The position numbers were made by a program, and so were the translations under genes. DNA of 64,000 nucleotides from Pseudanabaena sp. M085S1SP2A07QC. GTDB taxonomy: Bacteria; Cyanobacteriota; Cyanobacteriia; Pseudanabaenales; Pseudanabaenaceae. The stretch is from the NCBI GenBank assembly GCA_020404895.1, contig JADBWK010000002.1, positions 59,341 to 123,340 of the forward strand. Direction: 5' to 3'. Shown here piece after piece: positions 24,651-33,499 of this stretch. Positions within the stretch are counted from its first letter, which is position 1; each line of letters opens with the position of its first letter. The notes below the pieces were generated by a model, which saw only the letters and a program-made list of their open reading frames with translations, was not told where the DNA came from and made no database searches.

Positions 24651-25349
24651 ATGTTGACTATTCGTAAATCAGAAGAAAGAGGACATGCCAATCACGGTTG
24701 GCTCGATAGCTATCACACCTTCTCCTTCGCTAACTATTACGATCCGCAGCATATGGCTTTTCGCTCATTGCGGGTAATTAATCAAGATCAGATTGCTGGT
24801 GGCAAAGGATTTGGAACACATCCCCATCGCGATATGGAAATTATTACTTACATGCTTGATGGGGCTTTAGAGCATAAAGACAGCATGGGCAACGGCTCAG
24901 TCATTCATGTTGGCGATGTGCAAAGAATGAGTGCAGGCACTGGAATCACCCATAGTGAGTTTAATCCTTCGGCAACGGAATCAGCTCATTTATTACAAAT
25001 ATGGATTCTGCCAAATCAAGAAAACGTAAAGCCAAGTTATGAACAAATCTCTTTCGCACGGGAGGAAAAGCTTAACCAGTTAAGGCTGATTGCTTCACCC
25101 GATGGACGCGATCGCTCAGTCACTATTCATCAAGATGCCTATATTTATGCTTCTATTCTCGAAGATAGCGCTGAGGTAACACATACAATAAGTCAAAATC
25201 GCTATGCATGGATACAGGTCGCCAGAGGCTCTGTGTTAGTAGGCGATCGCTTGCTAAATGCTGGCGATGCTATTTCTAGCGATCAGATTGGTGATTTGAA
25301 ATTGACTGGTAAAGCAAACGCTGAAATTTTAGTTTTTGATTTGGCTTAA
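24651..25349 (+). CDS. Pirin family protein
   Basis: A 232-residue bicupin of the pirin/YhhW type. The N-terminal cupin holds the metal site: FGTHPHRDMEIITYMLDG followed by RMSAGTGITHSEFNP, giving the His-His-His-Glu set. YhhW-type pirins have quercetinase activity in vitro, so the physiological substrate is open. ATG 24651 gives the family-typical start MLTIRKSEERGH. Confidence 0.9.
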   Translation: MLTIRKSEERGHANHGWLDSYHTFSFANYYDPQHMAFRSLRVINQDQIAGGKGFGTHPHRDMEIITYMLDGALEHKDSMGNGSVIHVGDVQRMSAGTGITHSEFNPSATESAHLLQIWILPNQENVKPSYEQISFAREEKLNQLRLIASPDGRDRSVTIHQDAYIYASILEDSAEVTHTISQNRYAWIQVARGSVLVGDRLLNAGDAISSDQIGDLKLTGKANAEILVFDLA

Positions 25350-25409
25350 ATCAAATCCAAAAGACGAGCGGCGGCGCAAAGCGCCGCCGCTCGTCTTTTG
25401 GATTTGATT
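25349..25409. terminator. 29-bp perfect palindrome, GCAAAGC centre
   Basis: Arms of 29 bp (AATCAAATCCAAAAGACGAG...) around an AAA loop, starting at the last base of the pirin stop. The inner part is a strong GCGGCGGCGC stem. Confidence 0.85.
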
Positions 25410-25413
25410 ATTT

Positions 25414-25440
25414 GAAGGTGATGCGAAGCAACACTTTCAA
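25414..25440. repeat. Degenerate hairpin of the GCGAAGC type
   Basis: TGAAGGTGATGCGAAGCAAC and the following ACTTTCA form an imperfect version of the AGTGTTGC-loop-GCAACACT element, directly after the larger palindrome. Left-arm bases have drifted. Confidence 0.45.
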
Positions 25441-25533
25441 ACAGTTTATTCGTTCGGGTTGAAGAAGCGCATGGCACTGTATATTGGAAAATTGCCATGA
25501 AATCGCTACAATACTTGCAATGAATAATTCAGT

Positions 25534-25640
25534 TAGGACTTACGCAAAAGAACGAAATGTAGGGGCAATTCATGAATTGCCCCTATGATGAAAGATGAAA
25601 GACGAAATACGCATTTTAAGCCATTTTTGCGTAAGTCCTA
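25534..25640. mobile_element. MITE-like element, 107 bp, with internal palindrome
   Basis: Sixteen-base perfect terminal inverted repeats TAGGACTTACGCAAAA and TTTTGCGTAAGTCCTA enclose non-coding DNA. The inside carries a 13-bp palindrome with the CAATTCATGAATTG core (25560-25585). The ends are TA, fitting a TA target used by IS630/Tc1-type transposases. No gene is contained, so it would be non-autonomous. Confidence 0.65.
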
Positions 25641-25683
25641 TCAGTATTCTCAATAATCAAATATCTTGAGACAATAAATACCT

Positions 25684-26793
25684 GTGGGCGCAACTAATCA
25701 GAAATTAGCAAAGAAACCTAAAATTGTACTGACGGGTGGCGGCACGGCTGGTCATGTAAGCCCAAATCTTGCTTTAACTTCGAGTCTTGAAGCAGATGGC
25801 TGGGAAGTTGTATATATTGGCTCTAACCATGGGCTTGAGAAACAGCTAGTTGCTGAAGCTGGTATTCCCTATCATGGTATTTCGTCTGGGAAACTAAGAC
25901 GTTATTTTTCTTGGCAGAACTTCATTGATCCTTTTAAAGTAATTAAAGGCATATTTGATGCTTATTTTGCGATCGCCAAAATCAAGCCCAAAGTTGTATT
26001 TTCAAAGGGTGGCTTTGTCACCGTTCCTGTTATATTTGCTAGCTGGCTACAGCGGATTCCTGTAATTATCCACGAGTCAGACTTTTCCTCAGGTTTAGCT
26101 AACCGCCTATCAATTCCCTTTGCCACCAAAGTCTGTGTCACATTTCCTGAGACTGTTAAACATCTGGCGAAATACGCTGTAAAGATAAAACACACTGGTT
26201 TACCAATTCGCTCAGAAATCCTCCAAGGGAATGTAGAGAAGGGAAGAGCATTCTGTGGATTTAATGCCGATTTGCCAGTTCTATTTGTAGTTGGCGGCAG
26301 TACAGGCTCTGCGAAAATCAATCAAGCAGTCCGTTCAGTTTTAGGTATTCTTACACAAAATTATCAAGTTGTTCATGCCTGTGGGAAAGGGAATCTAGAT
26401 AGCAATCTCAAAGAACATCCACGCTATCAGCAATTTGAATATTTAGGAACAGAACTTGCGGATGTTTTAGCGATCGCTGATTTAGTTGTGTCGCGGTCAG
26501 GAGCAAATGCCGTATTTGAGTTTTTGACTTTACGAAAGCCAAATTTACTAATTCCTCTATCAAAATTATCCAGTCGCGGCGATCAGATCCTCAATGCGAA
26601 GTCTTTTCAAGCTCGTGGCTATAGTGCAGTTCTGTTTGAAGAAGATTTGACTAGTGAAAGCTTATTAGCGGCGATCTCTGAGCTTGATAGTCGGCGTGAC
26701 GAGTATATCGAGAATATGAACAAGAGCGAAGATGCTAATGCGATCACGCAAATTGTTGGGTTGATTAAAAGTGTGGCGAAGCAACACTTTTAA
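25684..26793 (+). CDS. murG: UDP-N-acetylglucosamine transferase, MurG
   Basis: A 369-residue GT28 enzyme that adds GlcNAc to lipid I to make lipid II at the inner face of the plasma membrane. Seen are the glycine loop GGGTAGHVSPNLAL, HESDFSSGLANR, GGSTGSAKIN and the donor site RSGANAVFEFLTL. The start is GTG 25684. Cyanobacteria may hold more than one GT28 protein, so a MurG paralogue is possible. The final residues ([10 protein letters not shown]) are encoded by a palindrome shared with the convergent cyclase gene. Confidence 0.85.
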   Translation: MGATNQKLAKKPKIVLTGGGTAGHVSPNLALTSSLEADGWEVVYIGSNHGLEKQLVAEAGIPYHGISSGKLRRYFSWQNFIDPFKVIKGIFDAYFAIAKIKPKVVFSKGGFVTVPVIFASWLQRIPVIIHESDFSSGLANRLSIPFATKVCVTFPETVKHLAKYAVKIKHTGLPIRSEILQGNVEKGRAFCGFNADLPVLFVVGGSTGSAKINQAVRSVLGILTQNYQVVHACGKGNLDSNLKEHPRYQQFEYLGTELADVLAIADLVVSRSGANAVFEFLTLRKPNLLIPLSKLSSRGDQILNAKSFQARGYSAVLFEEDLTSESLLAAISELDSRRDEYIENMNKSEDANAITQIVGLIKSVAKQHF

Positions 26794-26802
26794 TCAACCC
26801 AA
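26756..26802. terminator. Palindrome spanning both convergent gene ends
   Basis: Arms of 23 bp with one mismatch around GCGAAGC. The murG stop (26791-26793) and the stop of the opposing cyclase (26794-26796) are adjacent inside the right arm, so no intergenic base exists. Confidence 0.75.
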
Positions 26803-28770
26803 TGGTGGTAGCGGCTCTCCTTTGAGGATGTCGATCACCGTAGTATGTCGCTTTAGATCGTTGTGGACTTGATCATAAATTTGGCGATCGCTACCCTTTA
26901 GACCAATCACACCATAAAGCCTTACATCGCCAACCCGACCTTTGAGTGCATGATCGCCAAAATCAACAACATCGATTTCATCCTTAACAATTTCGTAAAG
27001 TGAACCAGTAATGACAATATCTGTCTCAAGCTCCTTAGTCATCCCTTCGACACGACTTGCCACGTTCACCGTATCACCAATTACCGCATATTCGAGTCGG
27101 CGCGAAGAGCCAATGTTGCCAACAGTTACTTCTCCGTAATTAATGCCAATTCCATTTGAGAAAGGGATTTTGTTTTCAGCTTGCCAGACTTTACGCAGTT
27201 CCATTAAGGCTAATCGCATATTTAGAGCTGCGTTAATCGCATTCATCGCATCGGCTTTCTCACCCCGTGAGACAGGTGAGCCAAATTCCGCCATGATTGC
27301 ATCACCAATAAATTTATCAATTGTGCCTTGATACTCCAAAATCGCATCCACCATACCGCCAAGATAAGTATTGAGCTGTTGGATTAGTAATTTTGCGGGA
27401 AGGCGACTAGAGAGGGTCGTAAAGCCACGAATATCTGAGAAGAGAACGGCTGCTTTGAGTGTATGACCTTCAAGTAAATCTCGAAAACCTTCTGGCTGAT
27501 TGATAATTTCTTCGACAATTGGTGCAGCGACATAGCGCTCTAGAGTGCGTCGTAGCAATAGTTTATCAATTTGAGCCGCGATCGCCCCTGTAGTTAAAAG
27601 TGCTATTCCATTTAAGCTGATCGCGATTGCAGGAATTGCTACAGGCAAAATCGTACTAGTGTAAATAAAGCTGACATATCCAATCCCAAACCAAGCGATC
27701 GCAATGATAAAAGACGTTAATATCTGGGTAGTTGGTCGCTTGAATCGGCAGAGGATAACACCTGATATACCGACAAATAGCAACGTAAAGATACCTTGCT
27801 GCATTGGGTTAGCAAATAACCCAGCCATGCTTTTTCCTTGCATGAGCGTAGCGATCGCATTGGCATGAATTTCTACTCCTGCCATTCTCCCCATCGCTGA
27901 GTTTTGAATATCTTGTTTTGATGCAGCCGTTGCCCCAATTAGAACGATTTTATCTTTAAAAAATTTGCCGCCTTGAAGTTGTTCACTACTCCAATTGGAT
28001 GGATCGATCACATAATAAAAGGGAATCTGTTGTCGAGCATTTGTCCATGTATCCGCACCACCAAAGAAATAAATTCCATCGCCCTTGGGTTTAGGATAAC
28101 TAATCTTCGCTACATTTAGACTTGCGGCAGCGAAAGTTGGCACAATCGGTAACCCACTATCTGCTGGCGGCTGCACGCCCAAACGGTGAATATTATCAGT
28201 AACTTCAGGACGAAAATTAATTAGTCCTAGTGTATTTGGCTTTAATTGAAAAATCCCTTCAGGTGAGGCAAGCTGCATAATATTCGCTTCACCAATTTGC
28301 GTAAATTCATAACTAGCTGCAAATACTGTTCTCTCGCCGTATTTCGCGATCGCGGATTGGAACTTACCATCATCAGCAGCCCCATGATCTCCAGGAGTCA
28401 CAAATAAAATATCGAAGGAAACGACTTTAGCGCCAGCTTTAACCAGTTTTTCGAGAGCTTGGGCATAAACTACCCGTTTCCATGTAGTCGTGCGAAATGG
28501 TTCTAAAAATGGATGGGTTTTGGGATCATAAAATTCGCCTTGACGTAATGAGAGATCGTCGATCGCCAAAATCACAATATCTTTAGGTGGAGCAATCGGA
28601 CCACGCCAGTTAAAAAATGCTGATTGGGTCTGTCGTTCGAGACTTTGGACTTCATTTAGCTCCAAGCCAGTCGCGATCGCACTCAAAGCTGCGATCGCGC
28701 CAATCAATGCATAGCCAATAAATTTGGGACTTGATAATGCTTTGAATTTCTTTTTAATATTGGCTTTCAT
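26794..28770 (-). CDS. CHASE2-domain class III adenylate/guanylate cyclase
   Basis: A 658-residue membrane sensor cyclase. After an N-terminal membrane helix (~15-34) comes an extracytoplasmic CHASE2 domain (~35-330, with DIVILAIDDLSL and KIVLIGATA). Two to three membrane helices follow (~330-400), then a cytosolic class III catalytic domain (~435-620): VLFSDIRGFTTLSSRL with the metal Asps, IDKFIGDAIMAEFG and YAVIGDTVNVASRVEG. It makes cAMP (or cGMP) in response to an outside cue. A second cyclase and a CpdA-like enzyme lie within 12 kb. Confidence 0.92.
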   Translation of the reverse strand: MKANIKKKFKALSSPKFIGYALIGAIAALSAIATGLELNEVQSLERQTQSAFFNWRGPIAPPKDIVILAIDDLSLRQGEFYDPKTHPFLEPFRTTTWKRVVYAQALEKLVKAGAKVVSFDILFVTPGDHGAADDGKFQSAIAKYGERTVFAASYEFTQIGEANIMQLASPEGIFQLKPNTLGLINFRPEVTDNIHRLGVQPPADSGLPIVPTFAAASLNVAKISYPKPKGDGIYFFGGADTWTNARQQIPFYYVIDPSNWSSEQLQGGKFFKDKIVLIGATAASKQDIQNSAMGRMAGVEIHANAIATLMQGKSMAGLFANPMQQGIFTLLFVGISGVILCRFKRPTTQILTSFIIAIAWFGIGYVSFIYTSTILPVAIPAIAISLNGIALLTTGAIAAQIDKLLLRRTLERYVAAPIVEEIINQPEGFRDLLEGHTLKAAVLFSDIRGFTTLSSRLPAKLLIQQLNTYLGGMVDAILEYQGTIDKFIGDAIMAEFGSPVSRGEKADAMNAINAALNMRLALMELRKVWQAENKIPFSNGIGINYGEVTVGNIGSSRRLEYAVIGDTVNVASRVEGMTKELETDIVITGSLYEIVKDEIDVVDFGDHALKGRVGDVRLYGVIGLKGSDRQIYDQVHNDLKRHTTVIDILKGEPLPPLG

Positions 28771-28915
28771 TACATTTTTTCGATGTGCTCGATCAAAATT
28801 TTATACCAATTTTAAAAATCGCTAAAATATTTGCAGATCAGCGATCGCCTTTCAGCCAAAACGCTTGCGCTAAATTTCTTGTACAATTGAATGCGATCGC
28901 GATCGGCAAAGAAAT

Positions 28916-30079
28916 ATGAAACTTAAAAGAGTCTCTATCAAAGGTCTAAATAATAAAGTTGATTGTGATTTTGAATTTCACGACGATATAAATATTGTCA
29001 CAGGCATAAATGGCTGTGGGAAAACAACTTTCTTAAAAATACTCTGGTATGCCATTTCAGGAAATATCGAGCGTCTTATATCTGAAATAAGCTTTGAATC
29101 ATTTAACTTAGAAACAAGCTGTTTTAACCTATCTCTAAGCAGCAAAGATACTGTTTTTGAGTGGAAATATAATGGCAATGAGATTCAAAAAAATGGTCTT
29201 ATTCATTTAGATTCATATAGTTCAGCACTAGAAATTGCACCATTGCAATCACTGATAATAGAAAGTAATACATCATCTCTTTTCTTCCCAACTTTTAGAA
29301 GGATTGAGGGAGGATATTTAATGGCAAATGTTCAAACTAGTGGGCGAATTGCAAAACCATTGCAATCTCTTAGTCCTCCTTTTAGAAGTGCATTTCCTTT
29401 AACAGTTAGCATATTACAGAGTGAAAGGAATAGTGATAAGGTAAGCATAAAAAGCGAATTTGACAAATTGTCCAAAAGTTTAAGTATTGCAGCACATAAA
29501 TTTATATGTTCTATCTCAACTTACGATCTTGGTTTGTTACTAGTTTCACGTTATGCTCATGCATCCGAAAAAACTAATGAGGAGTTTCTTAGATTTAGTA
29601 CTTTAATGAGTAATCAAATCGAAGGTATTAAGTCTGATATTCAAAGTGATCAGCAAGAAGCTCTGACTATTCTCACTAAACTTCAGCAAGCGAATAACGC
29701 TGTTAATAGTAAGCGTGATGAACTTCTTAAACCTTTTAAGATTCTATCTGAACTAGTGATCAAAGTTTTACGCTATAAAGGTATTAAGCTTGATGACTTT
29801 GTCATTGGAGAGTCAACCGATGCAATTGATTCCAGATTGTTGTCGGCTGGTGAACAACAAATGCTGAGCTTTCTTTGCTATAACGCATTTTATGAGAATT
29901 CAGTAATATTTATTGATGAGCCTGAATTAAGCTTACATGTGGATTGGCAGCGTAGATTATTTCCAAACTTGATGAAGCAACAGTCAAGCAACCAGTTTAT
30001 TGTTGCTACACATTCTCCTTGCATTTATTCTAAGTATCCAGACAAAGAGATTATCCTTTCAGAGGAGAAAGGTGAATGA
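28916..30079 (+). CDS. PARIS-like AAA ATPase (AriA-type)
   Basis: A 387-residue ABC/SMC-type AAA ATPase: Walker A TGINGCGKTTF at residues ~29-39, signature LLSAGEQQ near 308, Walker B VIFIDEPELSLH near 329 and H-loop ATHSP near 363. It overlaps the downstream DUF4435 gene as ATGA, the pairing that defines the PARIS anti-phage system, where AriA senses phage anti-restriction proteins and releases AriB. Both proteins are somewhat shorter than those of studied PARIS systems, so it may be a related ATPase-TOPRIM system. Base composition is AT-richer than neighbours, suggesting transfer. Confidence 0.75.
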   Translation: MKLKRVSIKGLNNKVDCDFEFHDDINIVTGINGCGKTTFLKILWYAISGNIERLISEISFESFNLETSCFNLSLSSKDTVFEWKYNGNEIQKNGLIHLDSYSSALEIAPLQSLIIESNTSSLFFPTFRRIEGGYLMANVQTSGRIAKPLQSLSPPFRSAFPLTVSILQSERNSDKVSIKSEFDKLSKSLSIAAHKFICSISTYDLGLLLVSRYAHASEKTNEEFLRFSTLMSNQIEGIKSDIQSDQQEALTILTKLQQANNAVNSKRDELLKPFKILSELVIKVLRYKGIKLDDFVIGESTDAIDSRLLSAGEQQMLSFLCYNAFYENSVIFIDEPELSLHVDWQRRLFPNLMKQQSSNQFIVATHSPCIYSKYPDKEIILSEEKGE

Positions 30080-30819
30080 GCTATTCTGTAGAAGAAATAA
30101 TCAGTGAATTATCTAAACCAACAGCACTTTTAAAAGTTTTAGTCGAAGGGAAAGATGATGCTTTAGTTTATAGATGTATAGAAGATAAGCTTAATGATCT
30201 AATTAGTATAGACAATAAAGCTGACGTTATTATATGTGGTGGAAGACTAGAACTTATTGAGGTTTTTGAAAGCAGAGAAAAATTCAAACATACCAAGGTT
30301 GTCTTTCTTGCAGATAAAGATATGTGGTTTTTTGTAGGCGTGCCAAAAGACTATGAAGACATAGTATTTACAGATGGTTATTCAATAGAAAATGACATTT
30401 ATATTGAGTCGGTTTTCAACAGTCTATTGGATAGAGATGACATAAAACTTTTTGAAGGCTTAATCAAGGAGTTATCAATTTGGTTCGCATTTGAAGTTAA
30501 TAGATATAAAGAAACTGGCGATTCCAAATGTGATGTTAGTGTAGATAGAGTTTGTCCAAATAATACTTTTTGCCCTAATTTCAAGAAAAGCATAAATTTT
30601 ATCGATCCACCTCAACATCTTATAGATCTAATTTGTGCCGAATATACTAGAGCTTTGCGTGGGAAGAACTTATTTCAAGCTCTATCAAGGTTCCTAAATA
30701 AAGATAGATCTTCCTCATTTAGCTACGCCAATCTTCTAAAACTAGGAGCAAAACTTGAAAACCCAAAAATTGAGCAGCTTATTAACAAACTATCGAGTAA
30801 GTTTCAAGAATATGGGTGA
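30076..30819 (+). CDS. DUF4435 TOPRIM-type effector (AriB-type)
   Basis: A 247-residue protein of the DUF4435 family: VLVEGKDDALVY near residue 21 with the TOPRIM Glu, VVFLADKDMW near 75 and FTDGYSIENDIY near 97. It also holds three cysteines and a His-poor region around residue 155-175. In PARIS the DUF4435 subunit is a nuclease toxin that cuts host tRNA on activation; that activity here is inferred. It is translationally coupled to the ATPase gene by a 4-base overlap. Confidence 0.75.
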   Translation: MSYSVEEIISELSKPTALLKVLVEGKDDALVYRCIEDKLNDLISIDNKADVIICGGRLELIEVFESREKFKHTKVVFLADKDMWFFVGVPKDYEDIVFTDGYSIENDIYIESVFNSLLDRDDIKLFEGLIKELSIWFAFEVNRYKETGDSKCDVSVDRVCPNNTFCPNFKKSINFIDPPQHLIDLICAEYTRALRGKNLFQALSRFLNKDRSSSFSYANLLKLGAKLENPKIEQLINKLSSKFQEYG

Positions 30820-30914
30820 GGTAAGCATTATGAACTAAGTAGATATAACTAATTGCAAAACAGCTAACTATAAAACTACAAACTTCCTAAAAACATTTAC
30901 TAAATTTTTTCAAC

Positions 30915-31823
30915 ATGACCATTTTTGAAGTTTCCGTTCCTGCGACTACAGGCAACCTTGGCCCTGGATTTGATTGCCTTGGTGCTGCGCTATCACTTTA
31001 TAACCGTTTTGAATTCTCCCTAGCCGATCGCCTCACAATCACCGCATCGGGCGAAGGCGCAGATAAAGTAGAACGAGACGAGACAAACCTTGTGTATCAG
31101 GGTATTGCTAAGTTTTATCAGCATATCGATCGCCCAATTCCTGAGATCGCATTTCATACCGATACAGCCATCCCACTGTCGCGAGGCTTGGGTAGTTCAG
31201 CAACTGCGATTGTCGGTGGCATTTTTGGCGCGAACCTGTTAGCAGGTTCACCACTTGATCGCATGGAGTTATTGGACTTAGCGATCGCCATGGAAGGACA
31301 TCCTGACAACGTGGCTCCCGCGATGCTCGGCGGATGTCAACTGATGGCATCAAATCAAGCAGATGGCTGGGAATTTTGCGATCTACAATGGCATCAAGAT
31401 ATTGCGATCGCTGTCGCGATTCCTGATTTTGAGCTATCGACTGCCGAAGCACGCAAGGTTTTACCGAAACAATTTTCAATGCATGATGCAGTTTTCAACG
31501 CTTCTCACTTGGCATTGTTAACGCATGGAATTCAGACAGGGAGAGCTAGTTGGCTTAAGGCAGGACTTCAGGATCGCTTACATCAGCCCTATCGCCAAAG
31601 CTTGATTACAGGTATGGCGGATGTACAGACAGCAGCGATCACAGCAGGAGCCTATGGCATGGTAATCAGTGGCGCTGGCCCAACACTACTTTCTTTAGCC
31701 CCAATGGGTACAATAGAATCAGTCGCCCAAGCAATGCAACAAGCATGGCAAGCAATTGGTGTAACGGCTATTACTAAATGTCTAGCGATCGCTAAAGATG
31801 GTACAACGTTTAAAACTCGTTAG
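30915..31823 (+). CDS. thrB: Homoserine kinase
   Basis: A 302-residue GHMP kinase that phosphorylates homoserine on the way to threonine. The start VSVPATTGNLGPGFDCLG is diagnostic, and the ATP loop PLSRGLGSSATAIVGG is intact. It is cytosolic. It stands alone between the PARIS-like pair and a strong palindrome. ATG 30915. Confidence 0.96.
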   Translation: MTIFEVSVPATTGNLGPGFDCLGAALSLYNRFEFSLADRLTITASGEGADKVERDETNLVYQGIAKFYQHIDRPIPEIAFHTDTAIPLSRGLGSSATAIVGGIFGANLLAGSPLDRMELLDLAIAMEGHPDNVAPAMLGGCQLMASNQADGWEFCDLQWHQDIAIAVAIPDFELSTAEARKVLPKQFSMHDAVFNASHLALLTHGIQTGRASWLKAGLQDRLHQPYRQSLITGMADVQTAAITAGAYGMVISGAGPTLLSLAPMGTIESVAQAMQQAWQAIGVTAITKCLAIAKDGTTFKTR

Positions 31824-31841
31824 ATTTTGTCTGCAACCCCT

Positions 31842-31898
31842 AACCAATAGATTTTTTACAAGTGTTGCGAAGCAACACTTGTAAAAAATCTATTGGTT
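31842..31898. terminator. 28-bp perfect palindrome, GCGAAGC centre
   Basis: Arms AACCAATAGATTTTTTAC... are perfect over 27-28 bp around GAA; the inner part is AAGTGTTGC/GCAACACTT. It lies 18 bases after thrB. Confidence 0.85.
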
Positions 31899-31944
31899 CG
31901 CTTGATCAAAAATTGCTATATTTGACCGACACTGTAGGAAACAT

Positions 31945-32232
31945 ATGTCTAAATTTCAATTTTTACTAATCTCTGCACTGATTTCCTCAGTAGTTCTACT
32001 ATTTGTGGGCAGTCGTGACGGAAATCCTTTTGATTCCGTATTTCCGATCGCAGTGGTCATTGGGCTAGCGGTCGTTACTCAGAAATATTTGTCAGAAAAA
32101 GTTTGGAGTCGCTTTGCGCGTTGGGTGAACGAGACAACAGGACGCAAATTTTTTTACGTGCGATCGCCTCGTCAAAAAGTTGCACCTGAACGCAAACTTT
32201 TGCCTCCTTCTAAGCTCAATCGCCTCAAATAA
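31945..32232 (+). CDS. Small membrane protein, hypothetical
   Basis: A 95-residue protein with two hydrophobic segments (residues ~4-21 and ~30-47) and a basic cytosolic tail (RSPRQKVAPERKLLPPSK). Such small basic-tailed membrane proteins are common in cyanobacteria; I cannot name the family. ATG 31945. Confidence 0.6.
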   Translation: MSKFQFLLISALISSVVLLFVGSRDGNPFDSVFPIAVVIGLAVVTQKYLSEKVWSRFARWVNETTGRKFFYVRSPRQKVAPERKLLPPSKLNRLK

Positions 32233-32233
32233 A

Positions 32234-32350
32234 CCAAGAATTCAAGTTCTTGGCTAAAAACTCAAGTCTGCTGAAGCAGACTGAAGAATTATCTTAAATT
32301 AACCCGTTTCAACGGGTTTGAGCTTTTAGCCCGCACTTGAGTGCAGGGCT
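32234..32350. repeat. Cluster of four short hairpins
   Basis: Four successive inverted repeats: CCAAGAA/TTCTTGG, AGTCTGC/GCAGACT, AACCCG/CGGGTT and AGCCCGCACT/AGTGCAGGGCT. They fill the gap between the small membrane protein and bvdR. I recall similar compound repeats as dispersed intergenic elements in cyanobacteria; it could also be a structured RNA. Confidence 0.6.
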
Positions 32351-32384
32351 TCCATGTTTGCAATAATTACATAACTTCCAAATC

Positions 32385-33377
32385 ATGACCAGTTACGGGA
32401 CTCTTCATCAACCTTTACGAGTAGGCATAGTTGGTTCGGGCTTTGTTGCCAAGTTACGCACCGAAATCTTCAGTCAAGATCCGCGTCTTGTCGTGACCGC
32501 GATCGCAGGAAATCTCGAAAAAGCACAAGCGATCGCCCAAGAATTTGAGATCGTCAATGTTCATCAATATTGGTCAGAACTAGTCATGCGTCCTGATCTT
32601 GATTTAGTTGTGGTTTGTAATGTTAATCGAGATCACGCGGCAGTAGTTGGACAAGCTTTGCGATCGGGCAAGCATGTGATTGTAGAGTATCCCCTTTCAT
32701 TTAGCCTTTCTGAAGCAGAGGAATTGGTAAAACTTGCCCAGCAACAGAACTTAATGCTGCATATCGAACATATTGAACTTTTGGGCGGTGTGCATCAATT
32801 GGTGATGGAATATTTAGCTAAAATTGGCACTCCCTTCTATGCAAGATATTCCACTAAAAGTCCGCAACGTCCTGTCCCTGATAAATGGACATACAAGCCA
32901 GACTTGTTTGGATTTCCCCTAACAGCAGCGGTCTCACGCCTCAATCGAATTATCGTGCTCTTCGGAAAAGTGAAGGCTGTCTCTTGTCAGTTGCGCTATA
33001 GTGGTGACAATTTACCGCGTCATTTTACTTCCTGTGTCTGCAATGCTCAACTTCAATTTGAGAATGGAGTTATTGCCGATGTCAGCTACAGTAAAGGCGA
33101 AAACTTTTGGCAGCCAGAGCGGATTATGGAGTTGCAGGGTAGTGACGGAGCGCTAATTTTTGCTGGGGATAAAGGGAAATTAATTACGGCGGATGGAACA
33201 TTAGAGCTTGACGCAGGAACGACAAGAGGTTTGTTTAAGAAAGACACCGAAAACGTTCTTTTGCATCTGTTTTCAGGTACGCCGCTTTATACCAGCCATG
33301 AGAGTATCTTGCATTCCCTTGCAGTTGCCAATGCTGCGGAAAAGTCAGCGATCGCAAATCAAATCATTACCCTGTAA
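32385..33377 (+). CDS. bvdR: Biliverdin reductase (BvdR)
   Basis: A 330-residue Gfo/Idh/MocA-type NAD(P)H oxidoreductase. The Rossmann start RVGIVGSGFVAKLRTEIF and the stretch LHIEHIELLGGVHQ, FYARYSTKSPQ..P and FGFPLTAAVSRLNR follow the Synechocystis biliverdin reductase closely as I remember it. BvdR reduces biliverdin to bilirubin and influences phycobiliprotein supply. The stop overlaps a palindrome. It is distinguishable from sugar dehydrogenases by the EHIELLGGVHQ segment. Confidence 0.85.
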   Translation: MTSYGTLHQPLRVGIVGSGFVAKLRTEIFSQDPRLVVTAIAGNLEKAQAIAQEFEIVNVHQYWSELVMRPDLDLVVVCNVNRDHAAVVGQALRSGKHVIVEYPLSFSLSEAEELVKLAQQQNLMLHIEHIELLGGVHQLVMEYLAKIGTPFYARYSTKSPQRPVPDKWTYKPDLFGFPLTAAVSRLNRIIVLFGKVKAVSCQLRYSGDNLPRHFTSCVCNAQLQFENGVIADVSYSKGENFWQPERIMELQGSDGALIFAGDKGKLITADGTLELDAGTTRGLFKKDTENVLLHLFSGTPLYTSHESILHSLAVANAAEKSAIANQIITL

Positions 33378-33404
33378 ACAAGGGGCGCTAAGCGCCCCTT
33401 GTTT
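33376..33404. terminator. 13-bp palindrome, GCTAAGC centre
   Basis: AAACAAGGGGCGC pairs with GCGCCCCTTGTTT around TAA, beginning in the bvdR stop codon. Confidence 0.75.
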
Positions 33405-33499
33405 GGGGCTTAATTTTTAAGAATCTCAACGTTTTGCTGCGATCATCTTGTAATTAAGCTTTACTCAAGATGTAGCAAATTCATTAAATACCTAAAAAT

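Noticed and set aside
25962..26321. Open frame antisense to murG
   Set aside because: It covers conserved MurG motifs and has no independent signal.
30820..30914. Riboswitch or attenuator before thrB
   Set aside because: The short AT-rich gap has no leader peptide, hairpin or known aptamer core.
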